64,000 nucleotides of DNA from NCBI GenBank assembly GCA_021325515.1, contig JAJPHC010000060.1, forward strand, positions 124,001-188,000. Direction: 5' to 3'. The stretch is from Acidobacteriota bacterium (GTDB lineage: Bacteria; Acidobacteriota; Thermoanaerobaculia; Gp7-AA8). Made by a program: the position numbers and the translations under genes. Below are positions 16,583 to 24,830 of this stretch, one piece after another. Within the stretch, counting starts at the first letter, position 1. The number at the start of each line of letters is the position of its first letter. The notes under the pieces were generated by a model, which saw only the letters and a program-made list of their open reading frames with translations, made no database searches and was not told the origin of the DNA.

Positions 16583-19344
16583 CAGTAGATCCAGCGGAGA
16601 CCCAACTGGATCTCGCGGGGCATCAGCGTCGCGGTGTACTGCCCGAACCGCGGGTTGTTGACGTACGCCGCCTTCGGATTCGCAATCGTCGGGCCGCTGA
16701 GGAACTCGCCGGCCTGCACCGACTGCACATCGAAGTTCTTGAAGTTCGTCACGTTGAACGCCTCGGCGATCGCCTCGAAGTGGCCCATCGGTCCAACCGC
16801 GAACGCCTTCGTCAGCCGCAGCGAAAGCTGCCGGAACTTCGGTCCATGCTCGGTGTTCCGGCCTACGCCCGCGGGACGATCGGAGTTCTTGCCGTCGCCG
16901 TTGTAGTCGTAGCCGAGACGGTGCGTCCACGGCTGGCCTGAGCCGTATTCGAAGATCGGCGAGATCGCGATATCCCACGGCGCATGGAAGATGCCGGAGA
17001 GCACGACGCGATAACGCTCGTCGCCGCGCGCGCGGCCGTACTCCGATTCGAGGTCGGCCGGATCGTTCGGATAGCCCGTCGGGAAGTCGGGTGAGAAGTC
17101 GTCGCTGATGTTCTTCTTGTTGGCGAGCGTCACCGACGCCGTGACGAGATCGTTCTTGCGCACGTTCCCGTTCAGGCTGAAGACGAGCGCCTTGTACTTC
17201 GAGTGCCCGTCATTCGAGTAGACGTTCACCTGGTCGTACGTCTTGATCGGACGCGTGTGCGTCGCGTTGCCGCTCCAGTTGATGTCGTGAATGACGACTT
17301 CGTCGCGGCCATCGACATAGACCGCTTCCGTATCGAACACGAGGCGCGACTGCCCGAGGCGCATCGAGTATCCGAGGGTGGCCTGATCGGCTTCGGGGCT
17401 GTGGTAGTCGGGCGAGAGCAGCGCAATCGCCGGCTTCGACACGATTCCGGTCGTCGTCGGATTCTGCGGATCGAGCGCCAGCGCCGGAATGCCGAACAGC
17501 GCACCATTCACGCGCGTGTACGTCACGCGGCCCGTGACGCCGTTCTGCTGGCGCTCGGTGAGCGCCGGCACGAGGAGGAAGCGGCCGATGAAGCGGCCCG
17601 CGCCGCCGCGCAGCACGTTGCGGCCGTCGCCGTTCATGTCGTAGCTGAACGAGAAGCGCGGCTGATAGTTGTTCGTGTCCTTCTTGCGCGGATTCGGAAT
17701 CAGCGGGTGCGTGTAACCCGGGTTGTTGCCGTTCGTGTCGAGGTCGTAGCGGATGCCCGCATTGATGACGAGGTTCGGATTCGGACGCCACGCATCCTGC
17801 AGGAACACGCCATAGATCGTCGTGTCCATCGCCACATCCGATGAGCCGACGCCATACGCATACGCGAGCGGAATCGTCTTCGTGTCGGTGAGCCAGAGGA
17901 AGAGGCCGTGCTCGTACGTGTCGAGGCGAAAGCGCTCGTGCACGCGCTGATACGACGCGCCGGCCTTCAGGTCATGCGAGCTCTTGCCGGTGACGAAGTG
18001 CTGGTTGTAGGTGTCGCGGAGCTCCCAGGTGTGGCCGTCGCCGAGAAGATCGCCGAGGATGTTGCCGCCGGTCTGAAGCGTGTTGCCGGAGGAGAACCAG
18101 TCGGCGGTCGCATCGGAGTTCGTCGGCTCGTAGAAGCGGCGCTTGCCGAACTGCATGCGCGCCTCGTTCGATGCGTTCGCGTTGATCGCCCAGTTGTGCT
18201 CCGCCGTGCCGTTCCAGTTGCGGCGCTCGAGCGTCTGGCCGTAGGACGCATCCGCGACACCGCCGACACGGAAGTTGTCCTCGTTGTACTTCTCGTACGC
18301 GATCTTGAAGCCGGCCGTGGTCTGCGGATTGATGTTCGTGTCGAGGCTTCCGAAGATCAGCGTCTGATCAAATGGATGCTTGACGTCGGCCGCCTGACCG
18401 GCGAATGCACCACCGGGGCGGAAGAGCACGATGTCACGCTGATTGATCTGCTCGACCGATGCGAAGTAGAAGAGCTTGTCCTTCTGGAACGGGCCGCCGG
18501 CTGTGAAGCCGAGCTGATGGCGCGAGAAGTCGTTGTTCTTCTTGAGATCGAGCGCGCCCTTCGAACGGAGAGATGCATCGCGGAAGAAGCCGAAGACCGT
18601 GCCGTGCATGTCGTTCGTGCCCGACTTCGTCACGATCGACAGCGCACCGCCGGCCGAACCGCCGATCTCCGTGTCGAAGCGATTGTTGATGACGCGGAAC
18701 TCGCGCACTGCATCCTGGCTGAAGCGCGCACGCGCGAGACCATTCACCTGGTCGGTCATGTCGACGCCGTCGACGAAGATCGTCGACTGGGATGCGTTGC
18801 CGCCCGCGCCGATCACCGGCCCGCCGTTGATGAAACGGAAGCCGCCGCGCTCGCGCTCGACGCCCGGCGCGATGAACGCGAGCTGCTCGAAGTTGCGATT
18901 CACCGTCGGCAGTTGCTGGATCTGCTCCGGCGTCACGTTCGTCGACGAGTCGGTGCGATGCACATCGACGACCGGCACATCGGCGCTGACCGTGATCTGC
19001 TCGCTCGCCGCCGCCTTCATGACTGCAGAGAGCTTCGCGGTCTGCCCGACGAGAATCACGACCGACTTCTGCGTGATCGGAGCGAAGCCTTCGAGTGCGA
19101 AGGTGACGTCGTAGTGGCCCGGCTGCAGCACGCTCACGCGCGCCGTTCCGCTCGGATCGGTCACGACGTTCGTCGTGAAGCCGGTCTCAGGACGGGTCAC
19201 GGTGACGGTGACACCCGGGAGGGCAGCCCTTGATTGATCGAGAGCCACCGCTTCGATCGCGCCGGTATCGATCTGCGCGAAGAGCGGGAGCGAGAAGAGA
19301 CAAACGAGGGCAAATGCAAGCAAGGCACGGGGGTGAGACGACAT
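16582..19344 (-). CDS. TonB-dependent, Oar-like outer membrane receptor
   Basis: 920 residues. The signal peptide ends LPLFAQ. Residues of about 25-110 form a carboxypeptidase-regulatory (CarboxypepD_reg) beta domain (AALPGVTVTVTRPETGF), then a plug (EQIQQLPTVNRNFEQLA, SIVTKSGTNDMHGTVFG), then a large beta barrel ending with an aromatic C-terminus (LGLRWIY). Such receptors import or bind large or hydrophobic ligands with TonB energy. AGGAGG lies 6 nt before ATG 19344. It is the first gene of an operon that continues with lipid enzymes and a TetR, so its ligand may be a lipid or fatty-acid-like molecule; that is inference. Confidence 0.93.
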   Translation of the reverse strand: MSSHPRALLAFALVCLFSLPLFAQIDTGAIEAVALDQSRAALPGVTVTVTRPETGFTTNVVTDPSGTARVSVLQPGHYDVTFALEGFAPITQKSVVILVGQTAKLSAVMKAAASEQITVSADVPVVDVHRTDSSTNVTPEQIQQLPTVNRNFEQLAFIAPGVERERGGFRFINGGPVIGAGGNASQSTIFVDGVDMTDQVNGLARARFSQDAVREFRVINNRFDTEIGGSAGGALSIVTKSGTNDMHGTVFGFFRDASLRSKGALDLKKNNDFSRHQLGFTAGGPFQKDKLFYFASVEQINQRDIVLFRPGGAFAGQAADVKHPFDQTLIFGSLDTNINPQTTAGFKIAYEKYNEDNFRVGGVADASYGQTLERRNWNGTAEHNWAINANASNEARMQFGKRRFYEPTNSDATADWFSSGNTLQTGGNILGDLLGDGHTWELRDTYNQHFVTGKSSHDLKAGASYQRVHERFRLDTYEHGLFLWLTDTKTIPLAYAYGVGSSDVAMDTTIYGVFLQDAWRPNPNLVINAGIRYDLDTNGNNPGYTHPLIPNPRKKDTNNYQPRFSFSYDMNGDGRNVLRGGAGRFIGRFLLVPALTERQQNGVTGRVTYTRVNGALFGIPALALDPQNPTTTGIVSKPAIALLSPDYHSPEADQATLGYSMRLGQSRLVFDTEAVYVDGRDEVVIHDINWSGNATHTRPIKTYDQVNVYSNDGHSKYKALVFSLNGNVRKNDLVTASVTLANKKNISDDFSPDFPTGYPNDPADLESEYGRARGDERYRVVLSGIFHAPWDIAISPIFEYGSGQPWTHRLGYDYNGDGKNSDRPAGVGRNTEHGPKFRQLSLRLTKAFAVGPMGHFEAIAEAFNVTNFKNFDVQSVQAGEFLSGPTIANPKAAYVNNPRFGQYTATLMPREIQLGLRWIY

Positions 19345-19368
19345 CGTTCCCTCCTGGACGCTTACCGG

Positions 19369-19380
19369 CCGACCGGTCGG
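19369..19380. promoter_or_regulatory. Perfect palindrome CCGACCGGTCGG, probable TetR operator
   Basis: The 12-bp perfect palindrome lies about 15 nt downstream of the -10 box and 25-36 nt upstream of the receptor ATG. It fits a TetR-type operator that would block early transcription. The TetR encoded at the operon end is the likely binder. Confidence 0.7.
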
Positions 19381-19395
19381 TTTCTTTTTCGGCGC

Positions 19396-19424
19396 AGTGT
19401 AGGAGCGGTCGTTACCGAAGTCAA
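19396..19424 (-). promoter_or_regulatory. Sigma70-type promoter of the TonB-lipid operon
   Basis: On the minus strand TTGACT (19424-19419) and TACACT (19401-19396) are separated by exactly 17 bp. The predicted transcription start falls just before the palindrome at 19369-19380. Confidence 0.75.
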
Positions 19425-19452
19425 GCACACGCCCCGTCGTCTCCTCACGAAC

Positions 19453-19480
19453 CCCCTCTCCCCGCAAGCGGGGAGAGGGG
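19453..19480. repeat. GC-rich perfect hairpin
   Basis: CCCCTCTCCCCGC and GCGGGGAGAGGGG form a 13-bp perfect stem with an AA loop, 20 nt beyond the DUF2911 stop. It may stop transcription of that gene, although there is no T-tract; it looks like a dispersed REP-type element. Confidence 0.6.
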
Positions 19481-19500
19481 CCAGGGGGGAGGGGCCGTGC

Positions 19501-20535
19501 CTACGACTTCGCCTCAGCCCCGAGCGCGTTGATGCTGTCCTGCACTTCCGTCTTGTCCGACTGATTCTGCGCGGCGCTCATCGCCTTCCCGTAAAACTCC
19601 ATCGCCTTCGCTTTGTCGCCTTTGCCTGCCCACGCATCGCCGAGAGCGTTCAACCCGCGCCACGACTTCGTGTCGCCGAGCGACTTGATCGCCTCGTCGA
19701 ACTTCTTCTGGCTCATGAGCACGTAGGCGGTATTGATCGGCGCGATCTCAGGAGACATGAGCGTCTCCGCCCGTGCGCGCAACTCCTTCGCGCCCGCGGC
19801 GTCGCCCTTCTTCTCCAGGATGCGCGCTTTCAGGCGCAGCGCCTGCGCATTCGGCTGCATCTGCACGGCGTGATCCGCGTAGGTCAGCGCGAGATCGAGA
19901 TCGCCTGCGCCGAGCGTCCAGCTCGCGGCTTCCGTCCACGCCTGCGCATCCCAGTGCATTTCGCTCCGGAGCTTGTTCCTGATTCCTTCCGCGACGAGCG
20001 ACTGCGTGTCGGCGGAGATCTTCACCGGCACGCGCGTCTTCTCCCAGCGCATCACCAGCGTGATCTCGTCTTTCTTCCCGTCGTCGAACGAGTAGACGAG
20101 CCGCTCCTGCATCTCCGCAGGCTGCGCCGTGACTTTTACGCGCAGCACGTCTTCAGCCGGATCGTAGCTGTACGTGCCCCATCCGCCGGTGAAGCGATTC
20201 AGGACGAACATCCACTGATCGCGGCCGGGGATGTAGAAGAAGCTGTACGTTCCGGGGGCGACCTCCTGCCCTTCGATCTTCACCGGCGTCGAGAACGTGA
20301 TCGTGGTCGGATCATTCGCGCCCGCGCGCCAGATCACATCGTACGGAACGAGCCCGCCGAAGATGTGCCGGCCATTCGCCGATGGGCGGTGATACGAGAC
20401 GCGAACATCGGTGATGCCGAACGATTCTTCGATCACCGCGCGGGGACTGGCCTGCGGAACGCGGATGTGCGGCTGAGCGATCGCGCTCGCGCAGATGGAG
20501 AGAGTGAGAGCCACGAGAAGCAGACGACGATTCAT
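19501..20535 (-). CDS. Secreted DUF2911 protein with TPR C-terminus
   Basis: 344 residues with a signal peptide (MNRRLLLVALTLSICASAIA). Residues 25-190 match DUF2911: VRVSYHRPSANGRHIFGGLV, PYDVIWRAGAND, PGTYSFFYIPG and WGTYSYDP. The C-terminal part contains TPR-like repeats (ALTYADHAVQMQPNAQALRL; DKAKAMEFYGKAM). DUF2911 proteins are common in Acidobacteriota and Bacteroidota and have no established function. GGAGG lies 4 nt before ATG 20535; the longer frame upstream is noise. The gene is divergent from the Vgb-like protein. Confidence 0.88.
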   Translation of the reverse strand: MNRRLLLVALTLSICASAIAQPHIRVPQASPRAVIEESFGITDVRVSYHRPSANGRHIFGGLVPYDVIWRAGANDPTTITFSTPVKIEGQEVAPGTYSFFYIPGRDQWMFVLNRFTGGWGTYSYDPAEDVLRVKVTAQPAEMQERLVYSFDDGKKDEITLVMRWEKTRVPVKISADTQSLVAEGIRNKLRSEMHWDAQAWTEAASWTLGAGDLDLALTYADHAVQMQPNAQALRLKARILEKKGDAAGAKELRARAETLMSPEIAPINTAYVLMSQKKFDEAIKSLGDTKSWRGLNALGDAWAGKGDKAKAMEFYGKAMSAAQNQSDKTEVQDSINALGAEAKS

Positions 20536-20646
20536 GTTTCCTCCGATTGTTTCCGAGGATCGTAGTCTCGAAATTCGCTCCTCCTGTTTCGCGACGGTGA
20601 ACGAATCGCTACCATTGGCGCAACCCGACAATCCGGAGGCGGCACC

Positions 20647-23538
20647 ATGCTGGTCACTGCTCTTCTGTTGATCACGGGAAGTGTCTTCGCCGACATTCCC
20701 GGCACGACAGTCTCGCTCCCCAAGCTGAGCACGACGATCAATCCTCGCCTCGTCCTCCCCACTGCCGGCGGAACGATCTGGTTCGACGAAGAGAAGTTCA
20801 CGCCGCACACGATGGGCTTCTTCACTCCCGGCGGAAACGTGACGAAGTTCAACATCCCGTGCGACAAGTGCGATCCGATCGGCAATTTCATGAGCTACGT
20901 CGAATCGATGACGGCCGGTCCCGACGGCAACATCTGGTTCGTCTGGACGCGCGTCGCAGGCGACGGAGCGCCGATCGACAACGGGATGAACAACTACGTG
21001 AGCCGCGTGACGCGCGATGGCACCTTCACCACCTATCCCGTCCCGACTCAATACGCGTTCCGCCGCTTCCTCGGCTTCAACGGGCACTCGGCGATCATCA
21101 CCGGGCCCGATGGCAATCTCTGGTTCAGCGAATGCACGGGAAACAAGATCGGGCGCATCACCACGGCGGGCGTGCTCACCGAGTTCACCGTCCCTTCCTC
21201 CGTGCTCGTTCCGACGGCGCCGTCGAACATCATGACGAGCTTCGCGTCGGGACTCACGATCGGTCCCGACAACAACCTCTGGTTCGTCGAGAACCGCACG
21301 GACAAGATCGCGCGCATCACGACGAGCGGCGCGATCACCGAGTTTCCGCTCGCTCCGCACAGCGCGCCGTACTGGATCACGACCGGCTCCGACGGCAACC
21401 TCTGGGTGACGGAGATCGGAGAGGCAGGCCGCAGTTCGATGATCGCGCGCGTGACGACAGCGGGCGCCGTGACCGAGTATGCGATTCCCGCCGGCACGAA
21501 CTTTCCGCTCGAGATCACGAGCGCGCCCGACAAGAATCTCTGGTTCACACTCGCGAGTGGATCGGTCGCGCGGCTCGAGCTGCCGGTCAGCGGTGCGGCG
21601 CCGGTGATCACGACCTCCGCGGTCCCCGAGTCTGCGCGTCCCTTCGAGATCGCGTTCGCACCGGCATCGGCGCCCGCCTCACGCACAACGCCGCAGCAAT
21701 CGTCCGAAGCGAAGCCGCAACCCGCGGCACCGCTTCCTCCGCCCGGCAGACGCCGCGCCGTCGGGCCGTCGCGCACACTCTGGACCGGCCGCGTCACGCT
21801 CACGCTCAAGATGCCGCTCAAGGACGAGCAGCGCGCGTACTTCGAGCAGCACACCGCGGAGCTCGCAGCAGAGGGCGTCACGCTGAATGCGGAGGGACTG
21901 CAGTTCGCGACGAAGCCGGCCGCAGGATTCAAAGTCGTCGTTGGCGACGAAGTCGCGATGACCGGGCTCGACGGCGTGTTCCGCCTCGCGGCGCAACCGC
22001 GTGCGGGCGCGCAGATTCGCGTCACAGGAACCGACGGCTTTTTCGACAAGACCGTGCCGGCGCAGGATCACGTTGCCGCGAATGGCGCGCCCGTCACTCC
22101 GATCGATTTCGCCGTCACGCTCTCGAACGGCCCGAACGGGATGAATGACTATCCGTCATCCACCGGCAACCTCGTCGTCATCGACGCCACGCCGCCGGAT
22201 CAGGGCTTTCCCTGCGGATCGCATAAGGACTGCATGCTCGCGAAGTGTCCGCCCGGACGCTGCTGCCTCGATTACGACGGCAAGTGCAAAGACACGCCGC
22301 TGACGCGCTGGGACTGCGAGCCGCTGCGCGTGCAGCAATTCATCGGCAGTACCTGCCAATGGTGGGTGACCGAAGGATCGTGCATCAACGAGGGGGCGAT
22401 GACACTCGGCCTGGGGCCCGGTTGTTTCGACAACCACCGCGGACGCGAGTGTCAGGATATCGACGCCACCTTCCTCGGCCTGCAGCTCACGACGAAAGAC
22501 GTCGTCACGAATGCGCCTCCACCCGATCCCCGCACACTCGCACAAGAATCGTACGACAGCAGCACGGAAGAGACGACCGCCTTCTGCGGCGACTTCGTCC
22601 AGCTTCAGTTGCACAACAACACGCAGGCGAACGAGACGCAAGTCTCGTTGAATCCTCTGCTGTCAGGCCTTTTCGGGTGCGTTGCCAACGGGGAGATCGA
22701 TCGATCGGGAACGATCGAACATTTCGCGCAGGTAAGTGAGAGCACCAAATCAACGGAACTATCGGGCGCTTATCGCCACATCAACGACTTCTCGATTCTC
22801 TACACGGCACCGAAGACTCTCTCCTGCGATCCGGCGACCGACTACATCGAGGCGGCGGCCGCCGGCCGTTTCCGCGTGGTCAAAGTTCACGTGACGTGCG
22901 GTGGCTCGGATCCCAATCACGGCATCGCGATCCCGGCACCGGTGATCAGGCCGCCCGGCGGCCAGTATCCGGCTCCATCCGTCGACGTGACGATCACATC
23001 ATCGATTCCGGATGCCGAGATTCACTACACGATCGACGGAAACAATCCGAGCATTCTCAGCCCGATGATCGCCAGCGGCGGCACGCTTACCGTCGGTTCT
23101 TCGACCACGGTCAAGGCACGTGCGTTCCTGCGCAACAGCGGCGGAAAGAGAAGCTTCGTGTCGTCGGAGAATTACGAGATCTACAGGCAGCTCGAGGCCT
23201 CGATCACGCGCGTCGAAGACACACCCAACGGCGGGTGCAAGCCGATCAGGATCCGGTACGCGGTCAAACCGGCAAACGATTTGACGAAGATCGCGATCAC
23301 GCTCGATGGCAGTGAGCCGCTCGAAGCAAACGCCCTTCTCTCCCGCGGCGACGAAAAGCTTTTCGCTCCCGGCCCGCCGGTGACGATCAAAGTGCGTGGC
23401 TTCCGCCCCTTCTACATTCCGAGCATCATCGTGATGGACACGTTGACGTGGGGTGACTGCGGCATCGACGGTTTTGGCACCGCATCCACACCCGACGGCG
23501 ATCAGCTCATGCAGGTGCACACGACGCCGCCGAAGTGA
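20647..23538 (+). CDS. Secreted streptogramin-lyase-like propeller with chitobiase-type C-terminal domain
   Basis: 963 residues. A short signal peptide is followed by Vgb/NHL-type blades that repeat GPDGNLWF and IARITTSGAITEF across residues of about 40-340. A Pro/Ala-rich linker comes next, then a middle region containing a Cys-rich block near residue 520 (PCGSHKDCMLAKCPPGRCC). The C-terminus has a CHB_HEX_C_1-type domain (EIHYTIDGNNPS). GGAGG lies 7 nt before the ATG. Vgb enzymes linearise streptogramin B antibiotics, but large secreted propellers like this are more often surface or binding proteins, so no lyase activity should be assumed. Confidence 0.85.
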   Translation: MLVTALLLITGSVFADIPGTTVSLPKLSTTINPRLVLPTAGGTIWFDEEKFTPHTMGFFTPGGNVTKFNIPCDKCDPIGNFMSYVESMTAGPDGNIWFVWTRVAGDGAPIDNGMNNYVSRVTRDGTFTTYPVPTQYAFRRFLGFNGHSAIITGPDGNLWFSECTGNKIGRITTAGVLTEFTVPSSVLVPTAPSNIMTSFASGLTIGPDNNLWFVENRTDKIARITTSGAITEFPLAPHSAPYWITTGSDGNLWVTEIGEAGRSSMIARVTTAGAVTEYAIPAGTNFPLEITSAPDKNLWFTLASGSVARLELPVSGAAPVITTSAVPESARPFEIAFAPASAPASRTTPQQSSEAKPQPAAPLPPPGRRRAVGPSRTLWTGRVTLTLKMPLKDEQRAYFEQHTAELAAEGVTLNAEGLQFATKPAAGFKVVVGDEVAMTGLDGVFRLAAQPRAGAQIRVTGTDGFFDKTVPAQDHVAANGAPVTPIDFAVTLSNGPNGMNDYPSSTGNLVVIDATPPDQGFPCGSHKDCMLAKCPPGRCCLDYDGKCKDTPLTRWDCEPLRVQQFIGSTCQWWVTEGSCINEGAMTLGLGPGCFDNHRGRECQDIDATFLGLQLTTKDVVTNAPPPDPRTLAQESYDSSTEETTAFCGDFVQLQLHNNTQANETQVSLNPLLSGLFGCVANGEIDRSGTIEHFAQVSESTKSTELSGAYRHINDFSILYTAPKTLSCDPATDYIEAAAAGRFRVVKVHVTCGGSDPNHGIAIPAPVIRPPGGQYPAPSVDVTITSSIPDAEIHYTIDGNNPSILSPMIASGGTLTVGSSTTVKARAFLRNSGGKRSFVSSENYEIYRQLEASITRVEDTPNGGCKPIRIRYAVKPANDLTKIAITLDGSEPLEANALLSRGDEKLFAPGPPVTIKVRGFRPFYIPSIIVMDTLTWGDCGIDGFGTASTPDGDQLMQVHTTPPK

Positions 23539-23539
23539 A

Positions 23540-24088
23540 TCACCATCCGCCCGGTCGTCTTCCGCCGCGCGGATAGCCGCCGCGTCCGCCGCGTCCGCCG
23601 AAGTTGGTGTCGCGCAGGCGTTCGCGGCGCTGTTCGCGGATCGCATCCTGCAACGCCTCCCACTGCGCGCGCGAGAGCAGCGCGCGTTGTGCCGCGAGGT
23701 ACTTCAGCTGGCGCGCGAAGAGATCGTCGCGCAGAACGCGCAGCCGCTGCCCCGCGCTCATGATGTCCTCAGCGGACGGCTTCTCCATGTCGAGTGCGTT
23801 GCGCAGATCGCGCTCGGCGACGCCGAGGTCGCGCTGAAGGCGGGAGATCTCATCGCCTTGCTCGGACTGGAGCTTGTCCAGCGCCGTCATCTGCTCCGCC
23901 GACGGCTTCACCGCCTCGGCGAGCCGCGCCTGCCGCCACCAGTCGGCGGGAGGAAGAAGCATCGCTGCATCGCGAACGCGCTCCACATCCTCCATCGGAC
24001 GCCGTGACGGCTGCGGCTGATCGTCGTAATCCGAGCTGGCACATCCTGCGGCAATCAGAAGAAGAGCGGCGGCGAGCAGGCGTCTCAT
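23540..24088 (-). CDS. Small helical lipoprotein, Spy/CpxP-like
   Basis: 182 residues. MRRLLAAALLLIAAGCASSD is a lipoprotein signal with Cys at position 16. The body is charged and helical (SEQGDEISRLQRDLGVAERD, LKYLAAQRALLSRAQWEAL), a layout like the Spy/CpxP/heavy-metal-sensor group of periplasmic proteins. It ends in an Arg/Gly-rich tail (FGGRGGRGGYPRGGRRPGGW). The LTxxQ motifs of Spy are not evident, so the family link is tentative. It converges with the Vgb-like gene with almost no gap. Confidence 0.7.
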   Translation of the reverse strand: MRRLLAAALLLIAAGCASSDYDDQPQPSRRPMEDVERVRDAAMLLPPADWWRQARLAEAVKPSAEQMTALDKLQSEQGDEISRLQRDLGVAERDLRNALDMEKPSAEDIMSAGQRLRVLRDDLFARQLKYLAAQRALLSRAQWEALQDAIREQRRERLRDTNFGGRGGRGGYPRGGRRPGGW

Positions 24089-24180
24089 GCCTCTCGCTAC
24101 GCCCGAGTCACCGAAATGTTGAATGAGGATCGCGGCCCGCACTCCGCTAGAATTCAGAACGCAACTTCGGAGGCTCACGG

Positions 24181-24816
24181 ATGTCGCTCCTCTCCCAGCG
24201 TCAAGGTCCGGCGTTACCCCTCCCTCGCCTCGAGGGAAAGGAAGTCCTGGTTGGCCCTGATCCTTCGATCGCGAAGGTGAAGGGGGTCATGTTCGGAGGC
24301 CGGAAACAGCTTCTCACCGATGTCGGTGGCGATGAGCTGTTCTACGCCGTCCTGGCGAAGCTGACTCCGCGCACGTTGCAATACACGCGCACGCCGCTCG
24401 CGTCGAGCTGGTGCGAATTCGAGTCGCTGATCGAGCTCGACAAGTCGATCTACGACGCGCTGCGCGTCAAGCATCCGAATGTCCTCGCGCTGATCGGCGC
24501 GGCCTCCGCGGAGCTCGGGATCGGCAAGGTGTACAAGTCGCTCGACACGGGAGAGCTGACGAAGTTCATGGAGAACATCGCGCTCTTCCACAGCCAGTAT
24601 CAGAAGTTCGGCCGTGTGAAGTTCGAGAAGACCGCGAACGGCGGCCGCATGGTCTATACCGACTATCCCTGCTACAGCCCGATCTTCTGCGCCAGCGGCA
24701 TCGGCTACTTCCTCGAAGCGATTCTCCGCCACGGCGGAACGGATCCCGCCGTCGTCGAAACGAAGTGCCAGACGCTCGGCGATACGACCTGCACGTACGA
24801 CATGACCTGGAAATGA
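24181..24816 (+). CDS. V4R/DUF2378-like sensory protein
   Basis: 211 residues. The C-terminal VETKCQTLGDTTCTYDM resembles the end of 4-vinyl-reductase (V4R) domains, which bind small hydrophobic ligands or metal through conserved Cys; YPCYSPIFC adds further Cys residues. The central region (KGVMFGGRKQLLTDVGG, YDALRVKHPNVLALIG) is like DUF2378/TIGR02265 proteins of myxobacteria. Function is unknown. GGAGG precedes the ATG by 8 nt, and a TAGAAT -10 box lies near 24150. A sulfur enzyme gene follows within 15 nt, so a sensing role in sulfide handling is possible but unproven. Confidence 0.7.
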   Translation: MSLLSQRQGPALPLPRLEGKEVLVGPDPSIAKVKGVMFGGRKQLLTDVGGDELFYAVLAKLTPRTLQYTRTPLASSWCEFESLIELDKSIYDALRVKHPNVLALIGAASAELGIGKVYKSLDTGELTKFMENIALFHSQYQKFGRVKFEKTANGGRMVYTDYPCYSPIFCASGIGYFLEAILRHGGTDPAVVETKCQTLGDTTCTYDMTWK

Positions 24817-24830
24817 GGTCGCAGGGCGCG

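Noticed and set aside
20859-22148. 429-codon frame inside the Vgb-like gene
   Set aside because: Arg-rich shadow in another frame; the propeller repeats are in the 20647 frame.
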